Shown: positions 7,131 to 15,722, counted from the first letter of the stretch. The stretch: DNA of 28,520 bases from an uncultured Lachnospiraceae bacterium (GCA_910578555.1 CAJTPS010000031.1:1-28520), one strand, 5' to 3'. Translations and numbers: made by a program. The notes: generated by a model not told the origin, from the sequence alone.

Positions 7131-8459
7131 TCAATCCTCCCGAATTAACCGTTTCTCTCTCCACTTTCCGCTTTGCCAGCGAAGGAACATTGCAATCGCA
7201 CGGACGCATTCATCCAGCGCCATACCGATATAGGCGCCTGTCACAAGCAGCCCAAGACGTATTCCGAAGAAGTATGTGCCGCCCACGGCGCACAGATACA
7301 TGAAAACTGCGGCGATGACAGTCGTAAATAAAGCGTCGCCGCTGGTTTTCAGGGCGTTACCGAAGACCAGATTGCTGACGCGCCCGATTTCCAGTGCGAT
7401 ATCAATTACCAGGAGTTTGGAAACCAGAGATATCATTTCTGCATCTTCCGTGAACAGCCGCATAAACAGCCCGGAGGAAAGCGCGATCAGTGTTTCCACG
7501 ACAGTTGCCGCGATAATACCGATGATTACAGCTTTTTTGGTTCCTTTATCGCATTCGTCATACTGTTTTGCGCCAAGCCGCCATCCGGTCAGGATCGCGT
7601 TTGCCTGCGCGAGCGCAGCGCCCACGCAGTAGGAAAAGTTCGTGACCTGCATGGCATAGGAGCGGGCCGTCACGTTGAGCCCCTGTGTGTCCATCTGGTT
7701 CAGGAACCGGATAATCAATGTCATGGCAACGTTGTAGAGCGCTGTCTCGGCTGCTGATGGCAGGCCGACTTTGATAATCTGTCCGAACACTTCTTTATTC
7801 GGCAGTCTTTCCGGGTCCTCATATGCGTGAACAAGGCGTTTGGAGAAAGCAATCAGCATAAGCAGATTCAGCAGGCGCGATAATACGGTCGCGATCGCGG
7901 CGCCGGCCACGCCCATGTCTAATCCGAAGATAAAAACGGCATTTAAGATCAGGTTTAACACGTTTGCCGTAATCGTAGCCGTCAGGGTCTGTCTGGTATG
8001 TCCGAATGCGCGCAGGTAACTGGAGAAAATGGGCATGAGAGCATTAATCATGCATCCGCCGCCTACGATTTTCAGATAGGTGACGGCATGTTCCATTAAT
8101 AACGGTGCAACGCCCACGAGTCCTAAAATCGGCTCCGCGCACAGGAACAGCAGTAATGCCAGTATCACGCCCAGAATGCCGTTAAAGAGCAGGCCGAGCT
8201 GTCTTGCCTGATATGCCACGCCGATTCTCCGGGCGCCGATATACTGTGTCATGACGGCGATCATGCCCGAGGATATGACCGAGAACATAATGATAAAAAT
8301 GCCGATGTATGTATTGGCGGTGCCGACTGCCCCGACCGCCTCATCGCCCACCGAAGAAAGCATCAGGGTATCTACCATACCGGCAAGCATAAATCCGAAT
8401 ATTTCCAGACAGATCGGTACAAACAATTGTCCTAAACGTTTTCTGTTTTCTTCCATCAT
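7131..8459 (-). CDS. MATE-family multidrug/sodium antiporter
   Basis: A roughly 442-residue, twelve-helix membrane protein of the multi antimicrobial extrusion family, which exports cationic drugs or other organic compounds in exchange for Na+ or H+. The two-fold MATE pattern is visible: an N-terminal PICLEIFGFMLAGMVDTLMLSSVGDEAVGA-like region (helix 1 and the following loop) and the corresponding GLPSAAETALYNVAMTLIIRFL in the second half. Two ATG codons at 8459 and 8456 follow GGAG; the frame continues upstream into a hairpin repeat and the farther ATG at 8468 lacks a Shine-Dalgarno site, so 8459 is preferred. It is divergent from an AraC-type regulator, which is the obvious candidate controller. 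Substrate unknown. Confidence 0.9.
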   Translation of the reverse strand: MMEENRKRLGQLFVPICLEIFGFMLAGMVDTLMLSSVGDEAVGAVGTANTYIGIFIIMFSVISSGMIAVMTQYIGARRIGVAYQARQLGLLFNGILGVILALLLFLCAEPILGLVGVAPLLMEHAVTYLKIVGGGCMINALMPIFSSYLRAFGHTRQTLTATITANVLNLILNAVFIFGLDMGVAGAAIATVLSRLLNLLMLIAFSKRLVHAYEDPERLPNKEVFGQIIKVGLPSAAETALYNVAMTLIIRFLNQMDTQGLNVTARSYAMQVTNFSYCVGAALAQANAILTGWRLGAKQYDECDKGTKKAVIIGIIAATVVETLIALSSGLFMRLFTEDAEMISLVSKLLVIDIALEIGRVSNLVFGNALKTSGDALFTTVIAAVFMYLCAVGGTYFFGIRLGLLVTGAYIGMALDECVRAIAMFLRWQSGKWREKRLIRED

Positions 8460-8507
8460 TTTCTCCATTCCAGAGTTTATTCTGCTATAGGAAATTCCTC
8501 GGTATGC

Positions 8508-8541
8508 TTCGAGTCCGCGAAGCGGGACTCGCAATCGAGCG
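8508..8541. repeat. GAA-loop hairpin repeat, copy R1
   Basis: This 34-nt segment matches 12539-12572 at 31 of 34 positions. It contains GAGTCCGC-GAA-GCGGGACTC, a hairpin with a 3-nt loop and one bulged base. It lies in the leader of the MATE gene. Confidence 0.65.
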
Positions 8542-8606
8542 CAGTTCAATTTTTTATCATTTTAGCCTGTTTGTAATAGAAATACTTGCATTTTATCAGC
8601 TATAAA

Positions 8607-8635
8607 TTGCACTATTTCTACTTTTTTGCTATACT
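8607..8635 (+). promoter_or_regulatory. Putative promoter of the AraC-type regulator
   Basis: TTGCAC (8607-8612), 17 nt, TATACT (8630-8635). It lies about 105 nt upstream of the regulator's ATG, in the region shared with the divergent MATE gene. Confidence 0.45.
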
Positions 8636-8739
8636 CGGTTTAAGCAGGACATGTAGGACATGGAGATGGGCGATTGCAGAATCGAATTTGACATTTCATT
8701 CGCATTCTCTGGCGCAGCATACTTCGGAATGGAGAAACA

Positions 8740-9597
8740 ATGATTTTGGAATTAAAAGAAAATATACCGCACGGGACAAAGGAATATCCATACGATCAGT
8801 ATTATATCCATAATATCAAGCGGCAGTTTCAGTTCCCGGCGCATTGGCACGATGAATTTGAGATTATCTATATCAAACAGGGGCAGCTGCAGATTTATAT
8901 TGAGGAGTGTGAGTATTCCGGTAAAGCAGGTTCTGTTTTTCTGGTCAATCCGAGGGAATTACATTTTATGGGATCGGCTGATCTTTCTGTTACTTATTAT
9001 ACAATGCTGTTTCCGCTGGAATTTATCTCGTTTCAGTCGGATGATGAACTGGAGAAAACCCTTCTGCAGCCGTTGCGCAACGGTCAGCTTTTGATGGCAA
9101 ATCATATTGCGAATAAAACGCTGCTGCGACAGGCGGGAAATTTGTTTGATGAGTTGATTGCCCTGAATGAAAGGCATGCATCCCAATATCAGTTGAAGAC
9201 ACATATCATGCTGCTTACTTTTTTAAGCAGCATGATAGAGTATGATCTGGTCATACAGCCGAGATCCCGCGGCAGCCAGACCGGAAGGCAGAAGGAACTG
9301 CTTCTTTATATCAGAGAGCATTATACGGAACCGATCGCTTTGCATACCCTGGCAGACCAGTTTCATTTATCGGAAAAATATATTTCACGGTATTTTAAAG
9401 AGCATTTTTATCTGACTTTTTCCGACTATCTGAATCATCTGCGTCTAAGCTGTGCCAAGAGACTGCTGGAGACAACGGAGATTTCCGTGACGGAGACAGC
9501 GCTCCGGTCCGGCTTTTCGAACGTCAGTTATTTTATACGGACATTTAAGAAAACGTATGGGAAGTCTCCTTTGAAGTACCGGAAATCGATTTCATGA
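8740..9597 (+). CDS. AraC-family transcriptional regulator
   Basis: A 285-residue DNA-binding protein. The N-terminal half is a cupin-type sensor (about residues 15-110, with FQFPAHWHDEFEIIYIKQGQL), and the C-terminal 100 residues carry the paired AraC helix-turn-helix motifs (about 187-285, including LADQFHLSEKYISRYFKEHF and ALRSGFSNVSYFIRTFKKTYGKSP). GGAG lies 5 nt before the ATG. Such regulators respond to a small ligand, often a sugar or drug. It is divergent from the MATE pump gene, so control of that pump is plausible but inferred. It ends 76 nt before the redox-GGDEF-EAL gene, which has its own promoter. Confidence 0.92.
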   Translation: MILELKENIPHGTKEYPYDQYYIHNIKRQFQFPAHWHDEFEIIYIKQGQLQIYIEECEYSGKAGSVFLVNPRELHFMGSADLSVTYYTMLFPLEFISFQSDDELEKTLLQPLRNGQLLMANHIANKTLLRQAGNLFDELIALNERHASQYQLKTHIMLLTFLSSMIEYDLVIQPRSRGSQTGRQKELLLYIREHYTEPIALHTLADQFHLSEKYISRYFKEHFYLTFSDYLNHLRLSCAKRLLETTEISVTETALRSGFSNVSYFIRTFKKTYGKSPLKYRKSIS

Positions 9598-9610
9598 AGA
9601 CTTTTACACC

Positions 9611-9639
9611 TTCACAATACGAAGGATATTTGCTAAAAT
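9611..9639 (+). promoter_or_regulatory. Sigma-A promoter, extended -10, for the redox-GGDEF-EAL gene
   Basis: TTCACA (9611-9616), 17 nt and TAAAAT (9634-9639), with TG one base before the -10 box. It is close to consensus and gives a short leader before the ATG at 9673. Confidence 0.7.
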
Positions 9640-9672
9640 AGCACCATAGGACTACTGACATGGAGGACCGGT

Positions 9673-11415
9673 ATGACACACAAAGAGAAGGCAGTACAGT
9701 TATTACATCAACAATACCATTGTTCACAGGCATTATTTGGTGCGTATGCGGAAGAACTGGGCCTTGACTTAAAGACGGCGTTTAAAATCAGTACTTGTTT
9801 CGGCGGCGGTATGCGGCAGGGCGGAACGTGCGGCTGTATTACGGCGGCATTACTGGTGCTGGGTCTTGCCATGGGATTCTATGACGCGCAGGATAAGGAA
9901 CGGGAAGTATACGGTAATAAGAAAACGGAAGAGTTTATAAGTCGATTTACAGAGCGGATGCAGGGTGATGTTTTTTGCAGGGATATTCTCGGGAAAGATA
10001 TATCTAAGCCGGAAGAGATGGCGGTTATCCGTCAGGAAGGGCTGATTCTGAAGAAGTGTCCAAGAGCGCTCAACGCCAGTATTGAGATCCTGGATGATCT
10101 GCTGGAACAGTATTGCAGGGACATGACAGAGAACAGTATTGATCTGCAGGATATACCGGAGAACGATGAGATGGAGAATGTGCTCAAGAGCATCGGCAGA
10201 CTCAGGCGGTTTCGTCGTAATGCCAATCAACTCGTGTATTCGGCAACGAAGAACGTCGGGTTCATTCAGTTCGATATCCGTAAATTTAAGATTGTCAATG
10301 ATCTGTACGGCGAGAAATTCGGGGATGAGATTCTTGATTTTATAACAGACAGACTCGCCGAACTTTGTCATGAGAATCAGTTTTACATTAATCTGCGCAG
10401 CGATGTTTTCATGGTAGTGATGGAATATGACAGGGAAGAGGAACTGATGGAGTTTATCCGGAAACTCGATGCAGCGGCCGGCAGCTATAAGAATGTAAAG
10501 ATCCAGCTGTCCTACGGCGTATATTCCGTCGAAGATAAGGAGATGGAACTGCGGCAGATGGAGGACCGCGCCGCGATGGCGAGGAAAGCGGCCAAGAACA
10601 GTATTGTCTCCAATATTTTATTCTATAAGGAGCAGTTTAAAGAGTCGCTTTATAACAGGAAATTTATTGAAGAGAACATGCAGACGGCAATCGCGGAGAG
10701 ACAATTCATGATGTATCTTCAGCCGAAGTACAGCATTGCCAGGAATGAGATCATCGGTGCGGAGGCGCTGGTGCGGTGGAAACATCCGGAACGGGGTATG
10801 ATTTTCCCGGATCAGTTTATTCCTGTCATCGAAGAAAACGGATTTATCAGGAAAGTCGATTATTACATATGGGAAGAGGCGTGCCGCTTTATTAAGAAAT
10901 GCGAGGAGGCGGGCATTACGGCGTGTCCGATTTCTGTCAATGTGTCGCGTGCGCATCTGAGTGACGATGAGTGCATTATCGTGCTGTCAGATCTGATCAG
11001 GAATACGGGAATCTCCAGAGAACTGCTGGAACTGGAAATCACAGAGACTGTGGATGACCAGCAGGTGAGCATGAAGGCTTTCCAGTTGAAAGAGGAAGGG
11101 TATACGCTGTTGATGGACGATTTCGGAAGCGGATATTCTTCTTTGAATATATTGCTGGAGACACCTTTTGACGTAATCAAGCTGGATAAGAAATTTATGG
11201 AGAACATGATGCTGTCGGACAAGGGGCGGCTGATCTTGGAGCAGGTGGTTTCCATGTCTGATAAGCTGGGGCTTGGACTGCTGGCTGAAGGCGTGGAGAC
11301 GAAAGAGCAGGTGGAACTGTTACAGAGCATCGGGTGTGATCAGGTGCAGGGCTACTATTATGCGAAGCCCATGCCGAAGGAAGAATTTTACGAACTCCTG
11401 ATGAAGCAGAACTAG
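9673..11415 (+). CDS. C_GCAxxG_C_C redox domain fused to degenerate GGDEF and intact EAL
   Basis: A 580-residue, three-part soluble protein. Residues 1-145 match the cysteine-rich C_GCAxxG_C_C family: C17, C42, FGGGM at 43-47, C53, C55, then C102 (CRDILGKD) and C130. Residues about 178-320 are a GGDEF-type fold in which the signature is RSDVF (242-246), so diguanylate cyclase activity is unlikely. Residues about 330-578 are an EAL phosphodiesterase with the catalytic set in place: E364-A365-L366, N423, E455 and E458, D482-D483 in MDDFGSG, K506 region, E539 in LLAEGVET and Q559. I infer that it hydrolyses c-di-GMP under control of a redox or metal-sensing N-terminus. No membrane segments or signal peptide are visible. 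Confidence 0.88.
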   Translation: MTHKEKAVQLLHQQYHCSQALFGAYAEELGLDLKTAFKISTCFGGGMRQGGTCGCITAALLVLGLAMGFYDAQDKEREVYGNKKTEEFISRFTERMQGDVFCRDILGKDISKPEEMAVIRQEGLILKKCPRALNASIEILDDLLEQYCRDMTENSIDLQDIPENDEMENVLKSIGRLRRFRRNANQLVYSATKNVGFIQFDIRKFKIVNDLYGEKFGDEILDFITDRLAELCHENQFYINLRSDVFMVVMEYDREEELMEFIRKLDAAAGSYKNVKIQLSYGVYSVEDKEMELRQMEDRAAMARKAAKNSIVSNILFYKEQFKESLYNRKFIEENMQTAIAERQFMMYLQPKYSIARNEIIGAEALVRWKHPERGMIFPDQFIPVIEENGFIRKVDYYIWEEACRFIKKCEEAGITACPISVNVSRAHLSDDECIIVLSDLIRNTGISRELLELEITETVDDQQVSMKAFQLKEEGYTLLMDDFGSGYSSLNILLETPFDVIKLDKKFMENMMLSDKGRLILEQVVSMSDKLGLGLLAEGVETKEQVELLQSIGCDQVQGYYYAKPMPKEEFYELLMKQN

Positions 11416-11441
11416 ACAAATATCTGTAAAAAAGTTATACT
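11413..11441 (+). promoter_or_regulatory. Sigma-A promoter for the second GGDEF-like gene
   Basis: TAGACA (11413-11418), 17 nt, TATACT (11436-11441). The -35 box includes the stop codon of the upstream gene. A small inverted repeat, CTGAA/TTCAG (11440-11455), covers the likely transcription start and could be an operator. Confidence 0.6.
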
Positions 11442-11489
11442 GAATTATATTTCAGCATTGATACAGGGGGACGGGAGAGGTTACAGGAT

Positions 11490-12419
11490 ATGGATTATAA
11501 AGCAATTCCTTTTGAAAAAAGAATCAAGGAAAATATCAGGAATTATGCATTGGATAATTTGTATGCGCTGGATACGCTGACAGAATATTGTAAGGCGCTT
11601 TGTGCGGCGACAGGCGTCGCGCTTCTGATCACGGAGCGGCATGGGGAGAAAGTGGTATCGGTAGGCGGATTTGCCGGATTTACGCCGGACGTGGTGGGAG
11701 AGCCTGGACGGAAGGTAAGAGTGTACGGCAGGACGATCGCGCATTTGTATGCCGAGATGGATCAGGTGCCGGAAGAGAAAAAGCGGTCGGTAGAGTATCT
11801 TCTGGACGGATTCGCCAATATACTTTCCCAGTGGGGAGAAGAGGCGTATCTGCATACGGAATCTTCTATTTATATGGATGAACTGGAAGAGAAGGTAGGC
11901 GTGAAGCATGTACAGACTGCCAGGGGCGAGAAGGAGGATGCGCTGACGGGCGTATATCATAAGCTCTATTTCGAGGAACGTATGCAGGTGATCGACCGTG
12001 CAGAAGTGGTGCCGGTGGCGGTTATTAACATCAATATTAACGACTGGAAATTTGTCAATGATCACTTCGGCGATGAGGAGAGCGACAGGCTGATCAGAAC
12101 GATTGCTGATATTGTAAAACAGCAGGCAAAGCCGGATTATATCATTGGCCGGGTGGACGGCGACGTGTTTGTCACCCTGATTCCGGGCGCAGAGGACGGA
12201 GAGGCGGAAGCGTACTGTGCCGGTGTGCAGGAAGCGTGCTTACGTTTCGAGGACCCGATTCTGGCACCCTCGGCGGCATGCGGGATCGTATATAAGACGA
12301 ACGTGGAGGAACGAGTGAAAGATAAGCTGCCGGATGCGGAATACGAGATGTTTGATAATAAATTTGAGATCAAGAATGCGCCCGGATATCGGGAGCGGCT
12401 GGAACATGGCGTATCATAA
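11490..12419 (+). CDS. GGDEF-like protein with degenerate active site
   Basis: A 309-residue soluble protein. The N-terminal part (about 1-120) contains a stretch, YCKALCAATGVALLITERHG, that resembles small-molecule sensor domains of the GAF/PocR kind; this assignment is tentative. From about residue 148 a GGDEF fold follows, starting with EDALTGVYHKLYF and NDWKFVNDHFGD, but the signature is DGDVF (223-227) in place of GG(D/E)EF. Loss of one glycine and of the Glu suggests it does not make c-di-GMP and may act as a binding or regulatory partner. It follows the redox-GGDEF-EAL gene by 75 nt and has its own promoter and a terminator, so the two form a signalling pair. The ribosome site is modest (GGAGAGG, about 9 nt upstream). 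Confidence 0.8.
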   Translation: MDYKAIPFEKRIKENIRNYALDNLYALDTLTEYCKALCAATGVALLITERHGEKVVSVGGFAGFTPDVVGEPGRKVRVYGRTIAHLYAEMDQVPEEKKRSVEYLLDGFANILSQWGEEAYLHTESSIYMDELEEKVGVKHVQTARGEKEDALTGVYHKLYFEERMQVIDRAEVVPVAVINININDWKFVNDHFGDEESDRLIRTIADIVKQQAKPDYIIGRVDGDVFVTLIPGAEDGEAEAYCAGVQEACLRFEDPILAPSAACGIVYKTNVEERVKDKLPDAEYEMFDNKFEIKNAPGYRERLEHGVS

Positions 12420-12486
12420 TGGCAGAAGGGAAATACAGTACGAAATCAATATTAGAATACAGACTGCGGAAGCAGTTTTACAGAAG

Positions 12487-12519
12487 ACGGGAGCGGTAGA
12501 GACATACGCTCCTGTTTTT
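12487..12519 (+). terminator. Intrinsic terminator after the GGDEF-like gene
   Basis: ACGGGAGCG (12487-12495) pairs with CGCTCCTGT (12507-12515, one G-U), followed by TTTTT (12515-12519). A good rho-independent terminator. Confidence 0.8.
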
Positions 12520-12538
12520 GGGTGATTCCCTGACGTGT

Positions 12539-12572
12539 TTCGAGTCCGCGAAGCGGAACCCGCAATCGGGCG
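12539..12572. repeat. GAA-loop hairpin repeat, copy R2
   Basis: It is identical to 8508-8541 at 31 of 34 positions, sharing CGAGTCCGCGAAGCGG and CGCAATCG. Copy R2 lies between a terminator and the groES promoter. Weaker similarity extends some 15 nt upstream of the core in both copies. Confidence 0.65.
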
Positions 12573-12695
12573 AAGGCCGATTTTATAAAATAAAAATTAA
12601 ATCCCTTATTATGGCAGAAAACGAGATAAAAGGAGTAAAATAAAGAAAACAGGAGATAATAAGAGCTATTATGATAAAAATAGATGTAAATCAAT

Positions 12696-12724
12696 TTGCA
12701 AACCCATGCATATGAAGATAATAT
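12696..12724 (+). promoter_or_regulatory. Sigma-A promoter of groES-groEL
   Basis: TTGCAA (12696-12701), 17 nt, TAATAT (12719-12724), with the predicted start a few bases before the CIRCE operator. Confidence 0.6.
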
Positions 12725-12736
12725 ATGTTTTAGTTA

Positions 12737-12763
12737 TTAGCACTCAATCATAAAGAGTGCTAA
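12737..12763 (+). promoter_or_regulatory. CIRCE operator (HrcA binding site)
   Basis: A perfect CIRCE element: TTAGCACTC, a 9-nt spacer, GAGTGCTAA. The flanking bases extend each arm to 12 nt. It is the known target of the heat-shock repressor HrcA in Firmicutes and lies in the groES leader, so groES-groEL is HrcA-controlled here. Confidence 0.97.
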
Positions 12764-12815
12764 TAATACAAAATAAAAGGTAAGAACAAAGGTTATTAAT
12801 AAGGAGGCAGCAGAT

Positions 12816-13100
12816 ATGAAATTAACACCACTTGGCGACAGAGTTGTATTAAAACAGTTAGTTGCAGAAGAGACGACCAAATCCGGAATCGTATTACCGG
12901 GACAGAGTAAAGAGAAACCGCAGCAGGCAGAGGTGATTGCAGTAGGACCCGGCGGTGTCGTAGACGGCAAGGAAATAAAGATGGAAGTCAAGGTCGGCGA
13001 TCAGGTGATCTATTCCAAATATGCAGGCACGGAAGTGAAGCTGGATGAGGAAGAATACATTATTGTGAAACAGAACGATATTCTTGCTGTCATTGAATAA
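12816..13100 (+). CDS. groES: Co-chaperonin GroES
   Basis: The 94-residue lid subunit of the GroEL chaperonin, cytosolic. The N-terminal LTPLGDRVVLK and the later mobile-loop region with TTKSGIVLPG, plus a C-terminal YSKYAGTEVKLDEEEYIIV, are typical. It closes the GroEL cavity during ATP-driven protein folding. AAGGAGG lies about 8 nt before the ATG. It is the first gene of the HrcA-controlled operon, 120 nt before groEL. Confidence 0.97.
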   Translation: MKLTPLGDRVVLKQLVAEETTKSGIVLPGQSKEKPQQAEVIAVGPGGVVDGKEIKMEVKVGDQVIYSKYAGTEVKLDEEEYIIVKQNDILAVIE

Positions 13101-13140
13101 GGGACAGCATCGGGGAAATTATTCTGAAGCAGCGTAATTA

Positions 13141-13159
13141 CTGCATTCAGGGAATGCAG
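13141..13159 (+). other. Hairpin between groES and groEL
   Basis: CTGCATTC and GAATGCAG form a perfect 8-bp stem with an AGG loop, with no T-run after it. A role in differential stability of the groES and groEL parts of the mRNA is possible but inferred. Confidence 0.55.
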
Positions 13160-13220
13160 ATCCGTGAATACTATGAAATAACAGTAAATTAAACAAGTAA
13201 GAATCCAGGAGGACATTATC

Positions 13221-14843
13221 ATGGCAAAGGAAATCAAATACGGCGCAGAAGCCAGAGCAGCCTTAGAATCAGGCGTAAATCAGTTGACAGATACAGTAAG
13301 GGTGACCCTTGGACCGAAGGGAAGAAACGTGGTGCTGGATAAATCATACGGCGCTCCGCTTATTACAAACGACGGTGTTACCATTGCAAAAGAGATCGAA
13401 CTGGCGGATGCATTCGAGAACATGGGCGCGCAGCTTGTGAAAGAAGTGGCAACCAAGACCAACGACGTGGCAGGAGACGGTACGACAACCGCTACCGTAC
13501 TGGCACAGGCTATGGTGAACGCCGGTATGAAGAATCTGGCGGCAGGCGCTAACCCGATCATCCTCAGAAAAGGTATGAAGAAGGCAACGGACTGTGCAGT
13601 GGAAGCGATTGCCAAGATGAGCTCTAAGGTAAACGGCAAGGAGCATATCGCAAGAGTAGCTGCTGTTTCTTCCGGCGATGAGGAAGTAGGCCAGTTAGTG
13701 GCAGACGCTATGGAGAAAGTGTCCGGTGACGGCGTGATCACCATCGAGGAAAGCAAGACCATGCTGACAGAACTGGATCTGGTAGAAGGTATGCAGTTCG
13801 ACAGAGGTTATATCTCCGCATATATGGCTACGGATATGGATAAGATGGAAGCGGTGCTTGACAATCCGTATATTCTGATCACAGATAAGAAGATTTCCAA
13901 CATTCAGGAGATCCTGCCGCTCTTAGAGCAGATCGTACAGTCCGGCGCGAAATTACTTATCATCGCCGAGGATGTGGAAGGAGAAGCGCTTACGACACTG
14001 ATCGTCAATAAACTGCGCGGCACATTCAACGTAGTGGCAGTGAAGGCTCCCGGATACGGCGACAGAAGAAAAGATATGCTGCAGGATATCGCGATCCTTA
14101 CAGGCGGTCAGGTGATCAGCACCGAGCTTGGTCTGGAGTTAAAGGATGCGACACTCGATCAGCTTGGCCGTGCGAAATCCGTTAAGGTGCAGAAAGAGAA
14201 TACCGTCATCGTGGACGGCGAAGGCAATAAAGAAGAGATTCAGGCAAGAATCGGTCAGATCAAGAAACAGATCGAGGAGACGACCTCTGATTTCGACAGA
14301 GAGAAACTGCAGGAGCGTCTTGCGAAACTGGCAGGCGGCGTAGCAGTGATCCGTGTAGGCGCGGCGACAGAGACAGAGATGAAAGAAGCAAAGCTTCGTC
14401 TGGAAGATGCGCTGGCAGCAACCAGAGCGGCGGTAGAGGAAGGCATTATCTCCGGCGGCGGGTCCGCATATATCCATGCCTCCAAGGAAGTTGCGAAACT
14501 GGCTGACGCACTGGAAGGCGATGAGAAGACTGGTGCGCAGATCGTACTCAAGGCACTGGAGGCTCCGCTGTTCCACATTGCGGCCAATGCCGGGCTGGAA
14601 GGTTCGGTTATCATCAATAAGGTGAGAGAGTCCGAGGTTGGTATCGGCTTTGATGCTCTGAAAGAAGAGTATGTGAACATGGTAGACGCAGGTATCCTTG
14701 ATCCTGCCAAGGTGACAAGAAGTGCACTGCAGAATGCGACCAGTGTAGCTTCCACACTGCTGACCACAGAGTCTGTTGTGGCTAATATCAAGGAAGCAGA
14801 ACCCGCTATGCCGGCAGGCGGTCCGGGTATGGGTATGATGTAA
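13221..14843 (+). CDS. groEL: Chaperonin GroEL
   Basis: The 540-residue ring-forming ATP-dependent protein-folding chaperonin, cytosolic. Motifs include TLGPKGRNVVLDKSYGAP, the nucleotide site VAGDGTTTATVLAQ, the apical-domain segment APGYGDRRKDML, a second ATP region IISGGGSAYIHA and the glycine/methionine-rich tail ending GMGMM. The length is normal. AGGAGG precedes the ATG. It is cotranscribed with groES from the CIRCE-controlled promoter and ends at a hairpin terminator. Confidence 0.98.
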   Translation: MAKEIKYGAEARAALESGVNQLTDTVRVTLGPKGRNVVLDKSYGAPLITNDGVTIAKEIELADAFENMGAQLVKEVATKTNDVAGDGTTTATVLAQAMVNAGMKNLAAGANPIILRKGMKKATDCAVEAIAKMSSKVNGKEHIARVAAVSSGDEEVGQLVADAMEKVSGDGVITIEESKTMLTELDLVEGMQFDRGYISAYMATDMDKMEAVLDNPYILITDKKISNIQEILPLLEQIVQSGAKLLIIAEDVEGEALTTLIVNKLRGTFNVVAVKAPGYGDRRKDMLQDIAILTGGQVISTELGLELKDATLDQLGRAKSVKVQKENTVIVDGEGNKEEIQARIGQIKKQIEETTSDFDREKLQERLAKLAGGVAVIRVGAATETEMKEAKLRLEDALAATRAAVEEGIISGGGSAYIHASKEVAKLADALEGDEKTGAQIVLKALEAPLFHIAANAGLEGSVIINKVRESEVGIGFDALKEEYVNMVDAGILDPAKVTRSALQNATSVASTLLTTESVVANIKEAEPAMPAGGPGMGMM

Positions 14844-14856
14844 CAGGTACAAAGCA

Positions 14857-14893
14857 AAACGGGCATATCGTCTAAACGGCGGTATGCCCGTTT
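14857..14893 (+). terminator. Terminator after groEL
   Basis: AAACGGGCATA (14857-14867) and TATGCCCGTTT (14883-14893) form a perfect 11-bp stem with a 15-nt loop. The T-run is only TTT then GATAT, so efficiency is uncertain. Confidence 0.65.
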
Positions 14894-14963
14894 GATATGC
14901 AGCAGAACGGCATTTTAAGAGGGCGGATATAAACTTACCCACTCTGCAATCATTTCCGTCAGA

Positions 14964-15722
14964 TCATTGATCCGCCTCGTCATCTGCATTTGCACCCTGG
15001 TTTTCCGGAAGTGTCCTTGTTAGAATTACGGTATAGGAGACAGTCAGCGCAATCATAACAAGGCTGTGGATTATCTGCTTTTCCACAGAAAAGCCTGCTT
15101 CATTTGCAAAAGTACTGAGGGTATTTATCGCAGAGTGCGTAATCATACAAGGGAGCAGACTCCCGCTGCGATAAAATATCGTTACAAACAGAAAACCTAC
15201 CGCAGCAGCAAAGCCGATCTGGATTAAATTGTTCGCCAGATCCATACCACTTCCATTGAATAAATTCAGCAAATGCCCTATGCCAAAGGTCACGCTCGAA
15301 ACGATAATCGCAGATTGTACATTGTCTTTCGCCATTGCCTTAAAAAGAAAGCCTCTAAAAATCACTTCCTCCAAAAATCCAACACAAAGCATACAGACAA
15401 TGCGGCAGGCAGTGTCCGCCAATGAATCATTAACAGCAAAACCGTTCCAGAGATTTCCTGAGGCCAGTATGATCAGCGGCACATAGTAAAGTAATTGACG
15501 GGCAGGTGCTGAAGATCTGCATAGTCCATACCGTTTCCATAATCTGTTCTTCCAAATAAAAACAATAAGGATAACTGTCTGTAAGACACAAAAAACAGCA
15601 CTTGCAGAATATGCAATCCCGATTTTCTCATTCAGCGGATTTGCCAGGGATTGCAGAACACAGTAAATCACAATCCAGACGATTGCAAAGGTTATTTCGC
15701 TTTTCCCATATATTTTTTTCAT
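14964..15722 (-). CDS. CPBP-family intramembrane metalloprotease
   Basis: A 252-residue, multi-helix membrane protein of the CPBP (CAAX protease/bacteriocin-processing, Abi) family. The family's catalytic motifs are complete: E118-E119 and R123 in LEEVIFRG, H150 in FGIGHLLN, and H196 with N200 in THSAIN. Bacterial members act in bacteriocin processing or self-immunity, or in regulated membrane proteolysis. The ATG overlaps the TGA of the upstream TetR gene (ATGA at 15719-15722), with AGGAGG inside the TetR gene end, so translation is coupled. The substrate is unknown; control by the TetR protein is strongly suggested by the shared transcript. Confidence 0.88.
   Translation of the reverse strand: MKKIYGKSEITFAIVWIVIYCVLQSLANPLNEKIGIAYSASAVFCVLQTVILIVFIWKNRLWKRYGLCRSSAPARQLLYYVPLIILASGNLWNGFAVNDSLADTACRIVCMLCVGFLEEVIFRGFLFKAMAKDNVQSAIIVSSVTFGIGHLLNLFNGSGMDLANNLIQIGFAAAVGFLFVTIFYRSGSLLPCMITHSAINTLSTFANEAGFSVEKQIIHSLVMIALTVSYTVILTRTLPENQGANADDEADQ

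Noticed and set aside
8460..8549. N-terminal extension of the MATE protein by 30 codons
   Set aside because: Most of it is translation of repeat R1, and a similar peptide (ARLRVPLRGLE) appears when R2 is translated, showing that it is repeat DNA and not protein.
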